NCBI GenBank assembly: GCA_025769875.1
Contig: JAGFNK010000022.1
Location: forward strand, 62,001 to 126,000
Reading direction: 5' to 3'
Length of the DNA stretch: 64,000 nucleotides
Origin: Russula earlei
Taxonomy: Eukaryota > Basidiomycota > Agaricomycetes > Russulales > Russulaceae
Program-made: the position numbers and the translations under genes
The notes under the pieces: generated by a model
What the model was told of the DNA's origin: nothing
The model's input: only the letters and a program-made list of their open reading frames with translations
Database searches by the model: none
Shown here: positions 22,171 to 34,431 of the stretch, piece after piece
Position numbering within the stretch: the first letter of the stretch is position 1
Layout: each line of letters opens with the position of its first letter

Positions 22171-22360
22171 GTTTTCAGGTCTGGTTCAGTCCAGTTTTTT
22201 GACCTCCGAGTGAGGCAACTGGGACTGCAACTGGTCCCAAACTGACACCAAAAATGGATGGACTGCAACTGAACTGGGTAGGATGGTCCTAATTGGTTCA
22301 GTTGCCTCCAGAAAACTAGTTCCAACTGGTTTTTCCCCCAACTGGTTTTTCCTTTCATGT
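22167..22360. repeat. Dispersed repeat rich in aactgg/ccagtt
   Basis: Non-coding sequence with many aactggt/accagtt motifs and an end gttttcaggtctggttcagt. Similar sequence flanks the LTR3 copy at 28748-28900 and 29777-29810 (ctggacctgaaaacactgg), so LTR3 there inserted into another copy. Probably a MITE or an unclassified DNA-element end. Confidence 0.45.
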
Positions 22361-22389
22361 CAAACTAAGTATATTCTATACTAAATTAA

Positions 22390-22684
22390 ATTAAATACAT
22401 GTACACCCTGCAAGCAGGTGCTCGCAGCAGTGTGGTGTTGCTAATAGAAAGAAAAAGAAAACAAATATCACACAACACCCGCAAGGTGCATCCATCACAA
22501 TGAAAGAAAGAAAAGAAAAAAAAGAAAAAAAGGAAACACCCCACTGACTTGCATTGGTAGCAAGAGTGCAGCATTGTACATTGTCCCAGGTATTTGTTAT
22601 GTTCATGTTGTTGTCCCTGTGTTGTCATTTGTCATCCTTGCATTGTTGTCCCCGTGTTGTTGTCCATTGTCCCTGTGTTGTCAT
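22390..22684. repeat. Minisatellite-like region, left part
   Basis: Contains a purine-rich run near 22500-22540 and short degenerate repeats of the type tgtcat...ccctgtgttg (22600-22684). It continues at 27332 beyond the copia element, which inserted here with a GTCAT duplication. Confidence 0.6.
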
Positions 22685-22987
22685 TGTTGAGATTACCACT
22701 GCTTTGGGTAGTCTGATGTAATCACAGCCCAGTTGCGTTAACGTGTTGGCTCCCATGGACCGGGCGCTCCCAGCTCACATGCGTTGCTCACACATCAGAT
22801 CAGCCTGGACCGGCTCAGTTCAGATGCTGCAGCATGCGTATGTTACAATGATAAGTTAATTGATGACAATCGGTAGCTACTAACAACTGATCCTTTATGA
22901 TACAAGTTGGTAGTTATGATTACTTTGCTTAGAGATGCTTTCACGTATTTAAGAGGCACTCAATTAGCTAGATTGCTTCAGTTTTGT

Positions 22988-24316
22988 ATTAGTGTATGTG
23001 ATGCATCCCTTGTTCCAAAGTAGCGCACGCACTGAGTAGTCATGTGCATTGGCCTTCGGTACATGTATGATGTCTATGAGGGTTAATAGAATATCTCCAA
23101 CTCCTTCTGGCTGGCAGGACAGATACCAATCCAGTCCAGATCTGTCTGATGACTGCAAGACCTCCCAGAGTAATGCATCTGGAGGCCGCAGCACAATAAA
23201 TGTAGTCAGGAGTCCAGAACAGACTAATGTAATGGGTAGCTCCGTGGTCAATCAAGATCTAGCTGCCACGTAAAGGGAAACCTGAATCTCATCTTCATCG
23301 GATGTCCGACACCTCGGTGATAGTGCAGCAGTGCCCACTATGTATGCGCTGACATTTCTGTCAGTGCCTGTCACTTTGTCTTTTGTTTTCATCACCTTCT
23401 CCCTTCTCTTCCGATAGTCTGGAGTGTGTTCCCAAGTTTGTTGCAATAATAGCATTGTGTTTTGGACATAGCGTTGTCTATCTTTACCGGAATGTCTGTA
23501 TTAAGTGAGGGTGGAGAGGCTGGCCCAACGACCGGGGAAAGGTCCATCGGAGCGCCAGAGGCTAGAATTGTTTGATGCAACAGCCGAGTAGGCATTGGAT
23601 AACGCTTTAGTGAATATGAAAGTGATGAGGAGATTCAATATGAGTATGTTGTCATTTAGGAGAGTGATTCTTGCATTGTTTATTTGTTGCAATTGCAGGA
23701 ACACCGGATGTATGTCATCTAGGAATGTGCCTGTGAGGGCTATGAATGAATATGAATGCTGACATTTGATCCAATGCCGCCGTATGCACGTTTGAGTTCT
23801 TCTCACTTGAGCTTGCAAGTAAACAATTTGATGTCATTTTTTGTTACTGCCAATGTGACCTTTCTGAACATATATTTCAAGAGTGCGTGCGTCTAAGGGA
23901 GATGTCCCCCAGTGTCCCAAGTGGTATTGCTGGAGAGACTATCATCTGTGATGTGTGACACACGATAACTATTCATGATTGTGGGGTAATGGCCAGTAAG
24001 CAAGATGACCAAGCGAGTGATTGAGATTTCGGGAGGGAATGTAAACATGGTGCAAGGGTGCCGTGAGTAAATGTTAGGTAAATGTGGATTGCCAATCAGG
24101 GCTAATGGAGCGGTTGTTGCCGGATTAATGAAGATAAATCAGTACCCTTGATGCGTGATAGCGCATGTGTCAATCCTTCGGCTCCAGGGACAGAGGGAGT
24201 AGGGTGTCATCTGATTAACAGAGGCTCTTGAATAAGGGAGATATATCGAGGGAAAATGATGAGCTTGTGTGTTGATCTTCGCCTTTGGAATTTAGACACG
24301 GTCAGGGCCCATAACC
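22988..24316 (-). pseudogene. Copia gag and protease remnants (inverted block)
   Basis: On the minus strand: a degenerate Gag, a zinc-knuckle remnant near 23435-23465 (CYYCNKLG, frame broken, then HTPDYRKRREK), a protease active-site remnant (IDHGATHYI, for the usual D-S/T-G) near 23240, and IDIIHVPKANAHDYSVRALL just after. Frameshifts and stops interrupt it. Reading continues logically into the plus-strand integrase at 24496 if the inversion is undone. Confidence 0.75.
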
Positions 24317-24495
24317 TGTTGAAGCAGATGGGCACAGGTTATGATAACAGTGATAAGATCCTTAAGATCTATCAAAAGATATTTCAGTTTGTGTAAGACA
24401 AAACTGTAAATCAGTAATACCTATCAAAAGATATCTACAATGCGTGATTAGATGCGATAGATAAGATAGGAAACAGTAAGTACTCACTTCAGTTT

Positions 24496-26830
24496 TACAC
24501 ATCAAAAGATTGGAAGATTGCGCAAATCTGGAGCACAATATACTGTTCATCATATTCATTTCATAACTCCAGCTCTACATGCGCACAGAAGTCCCCTTTT
24601 CATTCCACATCTCACATCAGCACATGGAACATATGTTTCCACCACGCATTAATCTACTACAGTGATTCTGGTACTCAGATCTCGCTTAGCACTACAGATC
24701 ATGATCAGTCATCTTGTCCGGGGTATGCACCCAGCTAGCAAGCTCGGCTAGCGAAAGTGACTTCTTTTCTTGGCTGCCCCTTAGCGATCAGATCCTCGGC
24801 TACAAATTATCTACGGTACCTTAGCCGATCTGCTGCATGTGAGATCAATTCGAGGCGCTAGCTATTGGGCAACGCGCACTCAGATCAGTCTTGGATCAGC
24901 AAGGAATCACACACAGATTGACAATGCCAGATTTACCACAGGAGAACAGAGGAGCTGAAAGATGGACTGAGACCCTTGGAGACAACATGCGCTCACAGTT
25001 GCATGGCACTGGTCTCACTCTCGGGTCCTGGAGCTAAATACTAACGCTGCCATCCATATCTACAATCGGACTCCATCACGCATTCCTCAGTGGGTGCACA
25101 CTTCATCCAGCTTCATCATTCCATGTCTTCAGATGTAGGGCATATCTGCACATGCCTGACCATCATAATCTTATCATCGCACAACAAGTGCATACATACT
25201 GCTACTCAGGGGACATGTTACTAACACTGCTCCGCCTGCACAATTCTTGGTCCTTACAGGATCAGTGATACTCAATGCCAAATTCACACAAACTGGTTGA
25301 TTGCGCATCTCCAGAAACCCCATTGGACTCCCTACACACCACACTCACTTCACCTTACCCCGCATCATGCAGCCAGATCCCCTCATTCCGCCTCACCACA
25401 TACAGCATGTACATCAAGCCAAACTCACTCAGCACTGTCGGGACACTCCATCTGTTCCCTGCGTCCACTCTCACTTAGACATTCTGGGTCTTGCTCATGT
25501 CCGCGTCCAAAATATCTCAGAGGGACTGTGCATGCAGATCCAAGAGGGCGCTTGTCGCATACAGCTTGGCTACAGTGGAATAGATCTAGAGGCTACATAT
25601 CGGGAAGGCCCCCTTTATTGGAATCTGCCAATGGGTGGCAAGTTGTGTATCTATATGTGATCAGCGCGCTTGCGTAAACTGGCACCTGGGATCTCAATGA
25701 TCTTATTGATCTTATCAGCATGGGTGTGTTAAGCACACAAATCCATTAAGAGATTTCACGCGTGCTCTTTGACTGCACAGGGGTTCACCCAAGTTGAAGG
25801 CATTGTAGTTGATGAAACCTTCTCACCAGTAGCCAGGTCTGAGTCTTAGCAACTCTTTACTAGCATTGATCGTGCTATAGGATTGGGAGATCCAAAGACG
25901 TCCAGTCGGCGTCCCTCTTCGGCTCACTGGGTGATGAAGATTAGATTCATTTGGAGCAACCGCAAGGTTTCATCACACCGAAAGCACTTATCTGGTCTTA
26001 CACAGACCTATCGTACATGGGATTTATGCTCTCATGGAGTCCTTAGTGGCTTGCGTTCACTCACACGCATTCTCATGCAGGCATATGTCATCGCCAAGAC
26101 GTGGGGGGATCGCATTATCATTTCATCATGATCCTCTGTGTCAATGACATTACTATCTTAGGTGACTCTCACAGTTTCCACGCCCACCTCTGCAGGCATT
26201 GACCTCACACATCTATCTTTGTCTACACACTACAAGTTGACAGATCTAGGCGAGATCATGTCATACCTTGGGATCCACATTTCACGTGATCGCTTGGCTA
26301 ACACAGACATCGATCAATCAAGGTACATCTCAGATCACTTCGGGATGGCGGATTCCACTCCGCTCCTGTAATCTCGGAGGTCTCACCTCGGGATGGTGGA
26401 CTTCCGCTCCGCTTCCGCATTCTGCTCCATTCCGACACAGAAACGCAGTTGATCAAGCACTCCAGAGAAGCAACACCTATGAAGACTAGGCAATATCAGT
26501 GTTCTATTGGAAGCCTCCTCTATGTGCACATCTGGACATGTTTACGCACTTCCTTTGCAGTCTCTTGACTGTATGCTCACATGCGTTCACACACTTTCTC
26601 TTGCAGTCTCTTTACTGTGCGTTTACATGCGTCCACACGCGTTCACCCTTCCTTTTGGAGTCTTTCAACTTGCAGTCTCTGGACTCACCCACTTTTTATT
26701 CATTTGCAGTCCTATCTTATCAGGACATCTACGCATTGATGGTCCACTTCGCTGCACACCCACACATGACTCCAGTCTTTTGTGTCACTGGATCAGATCT
26801 TATCTCGCATCAACTGACTGTATCAATCAT
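24496..26830 (+). pseudogene. Copia integrase, reverse transcriptase and RNase H remnants
   Basis: Recognisable pieces include GAERWTETLGDNMRSQLHG and IHIYNRTPS of the integrase end (about 24945-25085), GFTQVEGIVVDETFSPVAR of the reverse transcriptase start (about 25780-25845), and YKLTDLGEIMSYLGIHISRD with DQSRYISDHFGMADSTP (about 26230-26360). Stops and frame changes are frequent. The conserved RT active-site pair is not intact. Confidence 0.75.
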
Positions 26831-26837
26831 GGGGGGA

Positions 26838-27326
26838 TGTTGAGATTACCACTGCTTTGGGCAGTCTGATGTAATCACAGCCCAGTTGCGTTAACGTGTT
26901 GGCTCCCACAGACCAGGCGCTCCTGGCTCACGTGCGTCGCTCACGTGTCAGATCAGCCCAGACCAGCTCAGCTCAGATGCTGCAGCCTGCATATGTTACA
27001 ATGATAAGTTAATTGATGACAATCAGTAGCTACTAACGACTGATCCTTTATGATACAAGTTGGTAGTTATGATTACTTTGCTTAGAGATGCTTTCATGTA
27101 TTTAAGAGGCACTCAATTAGCTAGATCGCTTCAGTTTTGTCTTACACAAACTGAAGTGAGTACTTACTGTTTCCTATCTTATCTATTGCATCTAATCACG
27201 CATTGTAGATATCTTTTGATAGGTATTACTGATTTACAGTTTTGTCTTACACAAACTGAAATATCTTTTGATAGATCTTAAGGATCTTATCGCTGTTATC
27301 ATAACCTGCACCCATCTGCTTCAACA
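26838..27326 (+). mobile_element. Copia 3' LTR (LTR2), complete
   Basis: 489 bp, TGTTGAGATTACC...CTGCTTCAACA, directly after ggggga. It contains the palindrome CTTCAGTTT / AAACTGAAG around 27129-27156, where the sister 5' LTR is broken. Reference copy for the solo LTR at 17953. Confidence 0.95.
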
Positions 27327-27331
27327 GTCAT

Positions 27332-28480
27332 GTCATCCCCACACTGTTGTTTGTCATCCCTGCACTGTTGTTTGTCATCCCTGTGCTGTTGTTGGTCATC
27401 CCTGTGCTGTTGTTGGTCATCCCCGTGCTGTTGTTGGTCATCCCCTCCCTGTCATTTGTTGCCATCCTCCCATTTTTGTCATCATTTGTTCTCTTCTCCC
27501 CATCATCCTCCCCATTTGTGTTCTCATTTGTTGTCCCTTCCATCATTGTCAGCACCTCCATCTACTCCTGCAAGCAGTGGCTTGCAGGTGGGCTGGTGGT
27601 GCTGTGACATGGCAGTGTGGTGGTGTGGTGGTGCCACATTGTTGTTGTGTCACTGTCATTGTCCAGAAACGGGACCCATTGCCATGCTGTGAGCAGAGGC
27701 TCACAGCAGCAGCATAGGGTGAGGTGGCAGTGACCTTCTTGAGCTGTGCCAGCTTCTTCAGGTCCATGCAGACCTTGCATTTTGGGGCAGATGAGGTGGG
27801 TTGGTTGCTCATCTTCACAGCAGAAGTGGAGAAATCTTTGGCCAGCAGCATGTGAGTGGCTTCACTGCTGGGTACCACAATGGGCTCAGGTACCAGACAC
27901 ATGTGTTGTGATGCATCACAATGCCTGAATAGGTGTTTGCATTGCATGATCAGGAGATCTTTTCAATTTGTAGGATGGTGGGCAAAAAATAAAAATAAAC
28001 ATTGCTCATGAAGTGCAGTAGGCAGAATTGCAGTGCTGACACAGTGCCGACACTCTGCTCTGTTTCCTGGCAGAGTTACCAAGGTATGCATTGAGGCTGG
28101 GCTTGTTGCGGGTGATGAAGGTGCAGTGCTGGAGTTCAGGGAGGAGAACCAGTGACAATGCCTCCATTGTCAAGAGGGGTCAACGAGACATTGATGGGCA
28201 TCCAGGAAGATGTGGTGCAGTCGTCATGGCCCAGAAATGACCCATTGCCACCCTGCAAGCAGAGGCTCACAGTGGCGGTGTAGGGTGAGGTGGCAGTGTT
28301 AGGTGTGGTCTTCATGGTCCAGAAACAGCCCATTCCACCCTGCAAGCAGCAGCTCACAGTGGTGGCAATGGGCTTGGGTGTATTGTTTGGTGGGGTGGGT
28401 GATTTTATTGTCAAACCAACAAGTACCTAAAAGAAAAAGGTTTGAGTTAGTTAGTTAGTTAGTTAGAAAGAGAAAGAAAA
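27332..28480. repeat. Minisatellite region, right part, with a recurring tgcaagcag...ctcacag motif
   Basis: 27332-27460 holds six or so imperfect units of tgtcatccctgtgctgttgt. Further on a longer unit recurs around 27683, 28247 and 28337: tgcaagcagaggctcacag followed by tggcggtgtagggtgaggtg. A variant is on the other side of the copia element at 22405. Open frames across it (for example minus 27549-27947) are repeat-derived and have no recognisable domain. A short ttagttagttag run lies near 28447. Confidence 0.6.
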
Positions 28481-28900
28481 AAAATACCTTAGGGCCCAAA
28501 TGACACTCATTCATTGTTTGGGCTGCTGACTTTGTGTTTATTTGGTTGTGGGTCATTTTGCCAATGCAGCATGGTTGATGTTGCTGTTGTGGTCATGGGA
28601 AATCATCTGGAGTGGTGCCACTTTTTTGTTTCTGAGCACCATGTGACTGCTTTTCCCCTGGGCTTGTCCTACCACATGTAAATACAGTTTAAATAGTTCT
28701 TACTATCTATGTAAGTATAGGTACATATGTAGTATATTATATGTACTGTACAAGACCAGTTGCAACCAGTTGCAACTGGAGTTTTCAAATATTTTGAAAG
28801 TAAGGCAACTGGCAACCAAACTGACCTCAAAAGAGGGCTACTGCAACCAATGGTCTGGTTGCATTTGGTTGGTTTCAGTCTGGTTTCAGTCATTTTTTTT

Positions 28901-29771
28901 TGTTACAACATTTTCCTTTATGTTTACTTCTTACATTTTGCTATGGACTGCTTGCCTTCATATGTCCCTTTACTTACTGGTCTCATGATCTCTTATGTCT
29001 TGTGATCTCTTTTGTGTTATCATGTGATCCATACACATCCAGGTAGCACTGGATTGCTGTTACTTTCCCTTTGTTTGGTTCTCTTTCCTTTTTATACTTA
29101 CTTCACAAGTTCGACTGTGCAATACTGCACACTTACTGTGCAGCACAGTCACTTGGTTCTGATTCATTCGTGGCCTCATTTCTATGACTCCTACTTATAA
29201 TGACTCCTACTATACTAGTAGCACAGTCAAAGTGCAGCTATTGCTGCACTTCTCCTGTATATATAAGCTCAGTACTTTGTGACCAAAGCCCTAAGCTTGG
29301 TCTCTTGTAGAACTACTCTTGTCCAAACATATTCACCTGCAACCCACACAACTCCTAATCCTCAAACCACATCCACCTCTCCATTTCATCAACTCTTCAC
29401 ACAAACACATCATCCACCATCTACTCTTCACCTTTCCCTTCCTTTCCTAAGATTCTCTCTTCACTCTACTGAGAAGAGCTCTCCTCCTTCCAGACATACC
29501 TTCCTCTCTCTGCGTGTTCAAGGTCTATGACAGACTTGGACGCATATAGCTAGTGGAACCAGCCCTAGTCTATCCCATTACAAACTTACCCTAGCTTCTC
29601 AATGGACTGAGTTGTACTAGGAAGGGTCTATTAGCCATAACCTGTTTAGCATAAAACACTTTGAACACTGCAGGGATCCTTATTCATTACAATGGGAACC
29701 AGCCCGTTTCTCAAAACACACTAACAACTCGACTTCAGGCTTGAGAACTGACATGGCTTGTTACTGTGACA
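28901..29771 (+). mobile_element. Solo LTR3, plus
   Basis: 871 bp, TGTTACAACATTTTCC...TACTGTGACA, flanked by TTTTT on both sides. It has a TATA box ctgtatatataagctcag near 29257, as in copy A. The target was the aactgg-rich repeat. Confidence 0.85.
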
Positions 29772-29776
29772 TTTTT

Positions 29777-30132
29777 GGTCCACCCAACTGGACCTGAAAA
29801 CACTGGTTCTAAGGTCATTAGAGTTAGTCTAATAACATGTTCTAGGGTCTCTAGTATCTTCATCAGTATCCAATATAAGGACTTTAATGTCATCTTAAAG
29901 GGTCCTTAGAAGGTCCTTAGTGTTGTCCTTTGCTGCTAGATAGGTTTCCACTAAGTAGGGCTTGCCATATGTTGATTGTGCCTAATTTCAATTGCACCAC
30001 AATGTGCACACGATATTGTGGACACCTCTAGTCACTCCTTTTGGCCGTGTGAACAGTGGCACCATGGAGCTTAGGTTTCCTCTAATAAGGAAGGGTCCTT
30101 CCAGGGCCCTCTCCAGGAAATGGTTCATGACA
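29777..30132 (-). mobile_element. LTR5 fragment, minus
   Basis: Reverse complement of the first 350 bp or so of LTR5 (7817 onwards), ending TTCATGACA at 30132. Many CpG positions of the 7.8-kb copy are TpG or CpA here. Truncated on the left near the LTR3 insertion. Confidence 0.65.
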
Positions 30133-30226
30133 GATGGATGGTGGGCATGATGAGCTCAAATGGCACAGGTAAGGTAGCTGTACTACAGATCTGTCCATCC
30201 CATGAGGGATGGTTACAGTGTGCAGC
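30133..30226 (-). mobile_element. hAT3-family terminal fragment
   Basis: The sequence ending GTGTGCAGCCCTA at about 30226 is the reverse complement of the left end of hAT3 (TAGGGCTGTGCAC, then GGATGGACAGATCTGTAGTA). Only about 95 bp remain. Confidence 0.7.
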
Positions 30227-31319
30227 CCTACTCCAGCTGGGCCCGCCCCCCTACCCAAGGTTCAGGATTCCCATTCCGCCACCCCCTTGGGCGGCAATCA
30301 ATACTCAGTTGGGACAGAGAACAGCAGTGTTGACTCGCGAGCGAGATGCATAGGCTGCTAGAGTGACAGCACAGCGCACGCGAGGCAGATGAGCAGAGAA
30401 AAGAACAGAGAAAGGTGGGGGCTGATCGGAGGTCACACGAGCTCATTCTGCCGCTTGTCATCAAAGGTGAGAGTGCGTTTATATACACGCAGACGGATAT
30501 CGTACACTAATAAGGAGTAGTCTGAGGTAGAGAAAAATGCACCTGCGAGAGAATGACCAAAATGTGTAGCGAATGTACCGAGTCTTATGTAGTATAAACG
30601 AATGACGGACGAGAAGAATATGAACTCAAACTATGGCCACTCCATGATCCGACAGTTTGTATAAGAACTTATGTAGGCGCAGCGGATTATAAGAAGATCA
30701 TGTCCTTATACTTTATCCAACGGGTTGTTGACTCATGATCTTTCCGGATGGAATGCCCGCGCAATACGATCAGGTGGGTCGGGGCTGGGGCTGGGGCTGG
30801 GGCCGGGGCTTTTGGGGGATTCTCGTTCGTTTAATGATTGAATAAATCCCCGCAGATATTCCTCCGCTCGGACCTGTCCTTCAGACGGTTTACGCGATTT
30901 GGGTTCTACTAGTACTCTATATGCGGCAGGAGATCTTTCTCTTGACATCCTTCACATGAAGAGGTGGACATACTTTGTAACACGTGAAGGAAGACCGAGT
31001 GACGGAGTTAGGCCAACAGCGAGGCCAAAAATGACAAAGATAAAGGAGGGGTGCATGGATAGTCGACTGTGGAGTAGAAAAGAAGTGAGATGGTAACCTG
31101 TACCAACTAGTGGGGAACAAACGTGGAAAACACCAAGAATAGGAAGGAAGGCATTTATAGCCCTGTTGGTGAATCCCTTCTTTCCGATGAATTCAAATCA
31201 CTCCATAAGATCAATCAGTGCTTGGATCAGAACTCTTGATGATGCGATCCAGGCGGGGACAAAGGCCGGAGTGCTCCCACCTCACCTGGAAGTATATTGA
31301 TTATTCATAATTTTGTAAT
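30227..31319. other. Unique-looking stretch without a recognised gene
   Basis: No transposon similarity seen to other parts of the window. The clearest open frame is 71 codons on the minus strand, ATG 30948 to 30733, with a Pro/Ser repeat (SPGPSPSPSPDPPD). It is unsupported by any family. Possibly a host fragment left between insertions. Confidence 0.35.
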
Positions 31320-31960
31320 TACTGTCGTTTTCACGTGACCTTGCACTTGCCAGTTTTGGATGTCATTTCAAGTGCAACATCAAAACTGCTATATCTCAAC
31401 AGTTTCTCAACAGATTGCCTTGAAACTTTGACAGTAGAACCTTACATACTGTATTTAGGTGCAGCTAAAATATGGGAGCCTAATATTCAGTTCTTGAAAT
31501 GTCAATTTTTGGGGTGCAAATTTTTGAACTGCCATATCTCAACTGTTTCTCGATTGATTGACTTGAAACTTCAACAGTGGGATCTCATGTACTGTATCTA
31601 GGTGCAGCCCAAGAGTTTGGGTTCAATTCTTAGTTCTTGAAGTTTCAATTTTTGGGTGTGATCTGAGTGCAAAATTTCAAACTGCCATATCTCAACAATT
31701 TCTCCATAGATTGCCTTAAAACTTGGACAGTGGGATCTCATGTACTGTGTCTAGGTGCATGCCAAGAGTTGGTGTCTAATTATTAGTTCTTGAAGTTTTG
31801 ATTTTTGGGTGCAGATCTGTGCAGCGAAATTTCAAACTGCAATATCTCAACCATTTCTCCATGGATTGCCTTGAAACTCAGAAAGTAGAACCTCATGTAC
31901 TGTATCCAGATGCAGCCAAATTGTGGGTTTCACTGCTTGAATTTCTGAGTTTGTGCAACT
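31320..31960. repeat. Satellite of about 150 bp, four tandem units
   Basis: Units start at aactgcYatatctcaac near 31384, 31527, 31680 and 31835 (periods 143, 153, 155). Each continues with tttctc...attgccttgaaact, ...tactgtatctaggtgcagcc and agttcttgaagtttcaattt. The lead-in (gtcgttttcacgtgaccttg) recurs at 57322, where only the first unit start remains before a MITE insertion. Confidence 0.75.
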
Positions 31961-32223
31961 GGACAGTAACCCAAGGTGATTGTCTTCGAGCTGAGAGCAA
32001 TCAGAGAGTGGGAGGAAGGGATGCAAGTGAGAAGAGTAAAGAGGGGGATGAGGGGGAACAGAAGTGTGTTGAATGCAAGGGATGCAGGTGTGAAAAGCAG
32101 AGAGGAAGTTGGAAGGCAGGCATGGGCAAGGGCAACAGACAGAGAGGGGAGGTGAGCAGGTAGGCAGAGCTGAGCAAAGAGGATCAAAAAAGGGGAAAGC
32201 AGGAGATGATGATAAGAGACTTG

Positions 32224-32711
32224 GTGTTACAAGAATCGATCATTCAGAATGGACTGGCAACTGGGACAGCCTCACCTGGACAAGACCTCATGTTTAACTT
32301 GTTTACTATGACTTGTTTACTTCTGACTTGTGTTTACCATGACTCTTACTCATGCCCACCCTGATTCAGCCTGTGACTACTATTTGATATAGTAGAACCC
32401 TTGTATATAAGACCCTTCTTGAAGGAGAATAAGCCAAAGGCTTGTTCTCTTGTGAATCTACTGGATTATGCCTCTGGAATTGTCTGCTTCCAAGCTTTGA
32501 GGCTCATTGTCTAAAACTTTCTGTATTGATAAGTCTTCCAGACATGAAGACTTCTCAATCAAATTCCCCTTCCACAGTACACACTAGCATTAACTGTGTT
32601 GTCATCAAGATCCCTGACTTTCACAAGAACCTGTTGTCTCACTCAACTTCACTGTGCTTGTCTTGTGCATGAACAGATTTGTCAGTGACACTGCCCCAGT
32701 CGGTGACATTA
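32224..32711 (+). mobile_element. Putative LTR of another gypsy element
   Basis: TGTTACAAGAATCG...CATTAGAACA, with a TATA box (ttgtatataagaccc near 32401) and gag coding starting 65 bp downstream. There is no second copy in the window, so the limits are a guess from TG...CA ends and promoter position. 31961-32223 upstream is purine-rich without recognised features. Confidence 0.35.
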
Positions 32712-32775
32712 GAACAAGCCTGGTTTCTCTTGAACCCTCGACCCTGAACACATGCTCACCCCAAATATATAGATT

Positions 32776-33756
32776 TCCTTGAACATGTCTACAATGGCTA
32801 GAGACTGGAGGCTCAAAGGAGAGCCCATGCCAACAAAGGAAGCCCTGGCTGCCCTAGAATGCCCCTTCAGGCTACTTCCAGATGCCAGCAAGATTGTACC
32901 AATGATGTTCAATGATGGCACTGAATACTTCTGAGTGGGAGACAACCTTGCTCCCTGGTCTGGCTACTATGTCATCTGGAGAGGAGTCAAAGTGGCACTA
33001 GACACCATTTATGGTGTCTGGTTTGAAATTGAGAAATGCAAAGACTACTGGGTAGCCTTGCATGTTGCTCAACCAACCTTCAAACTGGCACAGAATCCCT
33101 TGCCAGGAATAGACATGAACAAACTAACTCAACCCAGAGCACCAATTCTTAATTCCAAGGCTCTGACACACTCTCTGATGCCCAGACCCACACCCTATGA
33201 CATAATGCCTCTGGAACAAGAAATCCCCATTCAAACTCAAATCCTTGACAAACCTGAACCTGAAGAGCTCAAAGGAGCATCGTCTGGGACAATGCAAGCA
33301 CTTCCAAACACCACCCAGCTCCAAGGCTTTGAAAGACACAGATAATGTCCTCCAAGCCCTGACCCAGATGACTATACCTATCCCACCACAGGTGACCATG
33401 ACACCCCTTGACTGGAGAACAGCAAACTCAAAGGAATCCCACCAAAGATCTTCACTGGCTACTGAGGATGGACCCACATGTTCCTCACCGCCTTCAACCA
33501 GTTCATGATGATGAAACATGATTCCAGGATTGCCACAGATCCTATTAAGAAATGTGCTTATTTCTTATCTCTTTTAGATGGTCCAAAGGGCGACAGGTGG
33601 ATTGAAACTATGGATAAATGGCTTCGCATTATCAAACACAACCCAACCAAAATCCCTTTTGGGATGGATGCCTGGGAAGCCATGGAACAGAAATTCAAGC
33701 ACACCTTCACTGACTACACTGAGAAGGAACATGCTCAAGATTGCCTTTGTGAATTA
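32776..33756 (+). pseudogene. Ty3/gypsy gag, decayed and truncated
   Basis: From ATG 32776 a first frame encodes an N-terminal region (GEPMPTKEALAALECPFRLL), with a TGA near 32932. After frame changes the capsid-like domain follows at about 33440-33750: MFLTAFNQFMMMKHDSRIA, CAYFLSLLDGPKGDRWIETM, AWEAMEQKFKHTFTDYTEKE. I recognise this as the gag domain of basidiomycete gypsy elements. The frame stops abruptly where the long-inverted-repeat element begins at 33757. Confidence 0.75.
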
Positions 33757-33813
33757 TTGCTGTTTTCAGCGCACTTGGCGGAGCTTGAATTCCACCCAAT
33801 TCAGCGCAGAAAC

Positions 33814-34431
33814 TGTTATGGCGTCGCGGCCATAAGAGCATTAGCTCAAGGTTCAATGGGGCCAAGTCCCTGTGACTTGGTTCAAGGGTTCAGTGGGGCT
33901 GGCTCAAAGAGACCGGATCGAAGGTTTAGCGTCTCAAGGCTGAGTCAGACAATGACTCAGTCCGCAGACAGAGTCGATCTTCTGGTTTCACAGAAGAGGA
34001 GGACAATGATAGAGAGGCAGAGGAGGAAGAGGAACACAAGGGTTCCTTGAGGTGTGCTAAGGTCAAGCAGAGTATAGGCCAGCACAAGCAAGTTGTGATT
34101 TGAGAGAGAGTACAGGGCAAGGGATGTGACAGGAAATGGGACAAAGCTAAGCTTGGGGCATTCCCCAGCTTTTACCGGTGCTTAAATACTGTATGTGGCG
34201 AGGCTGTACAGTACCATAAGCTGAACAATAGATAAAGGTGAGCCAATAGCACAAGTAACTCGACAATAAGTGAAACACAATAAGCGAAACATAATAAGTG
34301 AAACACAATAGATGAAACAATAGGGACCATCAGCATCAAGGGGTGAAATAGTAACCAAGGGGACAACGGTGACAAGAGAGAACAATAACAAAGAGATTAT
34401 AGACGAACCAACAAGGGGGTGGATCATAACA
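33814..34431 (-). mobile_element. Solo LTR1, minus
   Basis: A 618-bp reverse LTR1, TGTTATGGCG...GATCATAACA, flanked by the 5-bp duplication GAAAC (33809-33813 and 34432-34436). It lies in the left arm of the long-inverted-repeat element, so it came later. Confidence 0.95.

Larger units (their letters stand above)
22685..27326 (+). mobile_element. Ty1/copia retrotransposon with internal inversion
   Basis: A 4642-bp element flanked by GTCAT (22680-22684 and 27327-27331). LTR positions 1-303 are at 22685-22987 (plus). Then comes an inverted block, 22988-24495, that holds protease, gag and, at 24317-24495, LTR positions 311-489. Integrase, reverse transcriptase and RNase H remnants follow in plus orientation, then the 3' LTR (26838-27326) after a polypurine tract (26831-26837). 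Only 7 bp of the split LTR are missing. No long open frame survives. Confidence 0.9.

Noticed and set aside
25297..25677. Overlapping plus-strand frames of about 120 codons near 25.3-25.7 kb
   Set aside because: They lie between integrase and reverse transcriptase remnants of the copia element and match no conserved motif; decayed polyprotein.
27328..27480. CRISPR-like spaced repeats near 27.33 kb
   Set aside because: The units are adjacent and degenerate without unique spacers; it is a minisatellite in a fungal genome.
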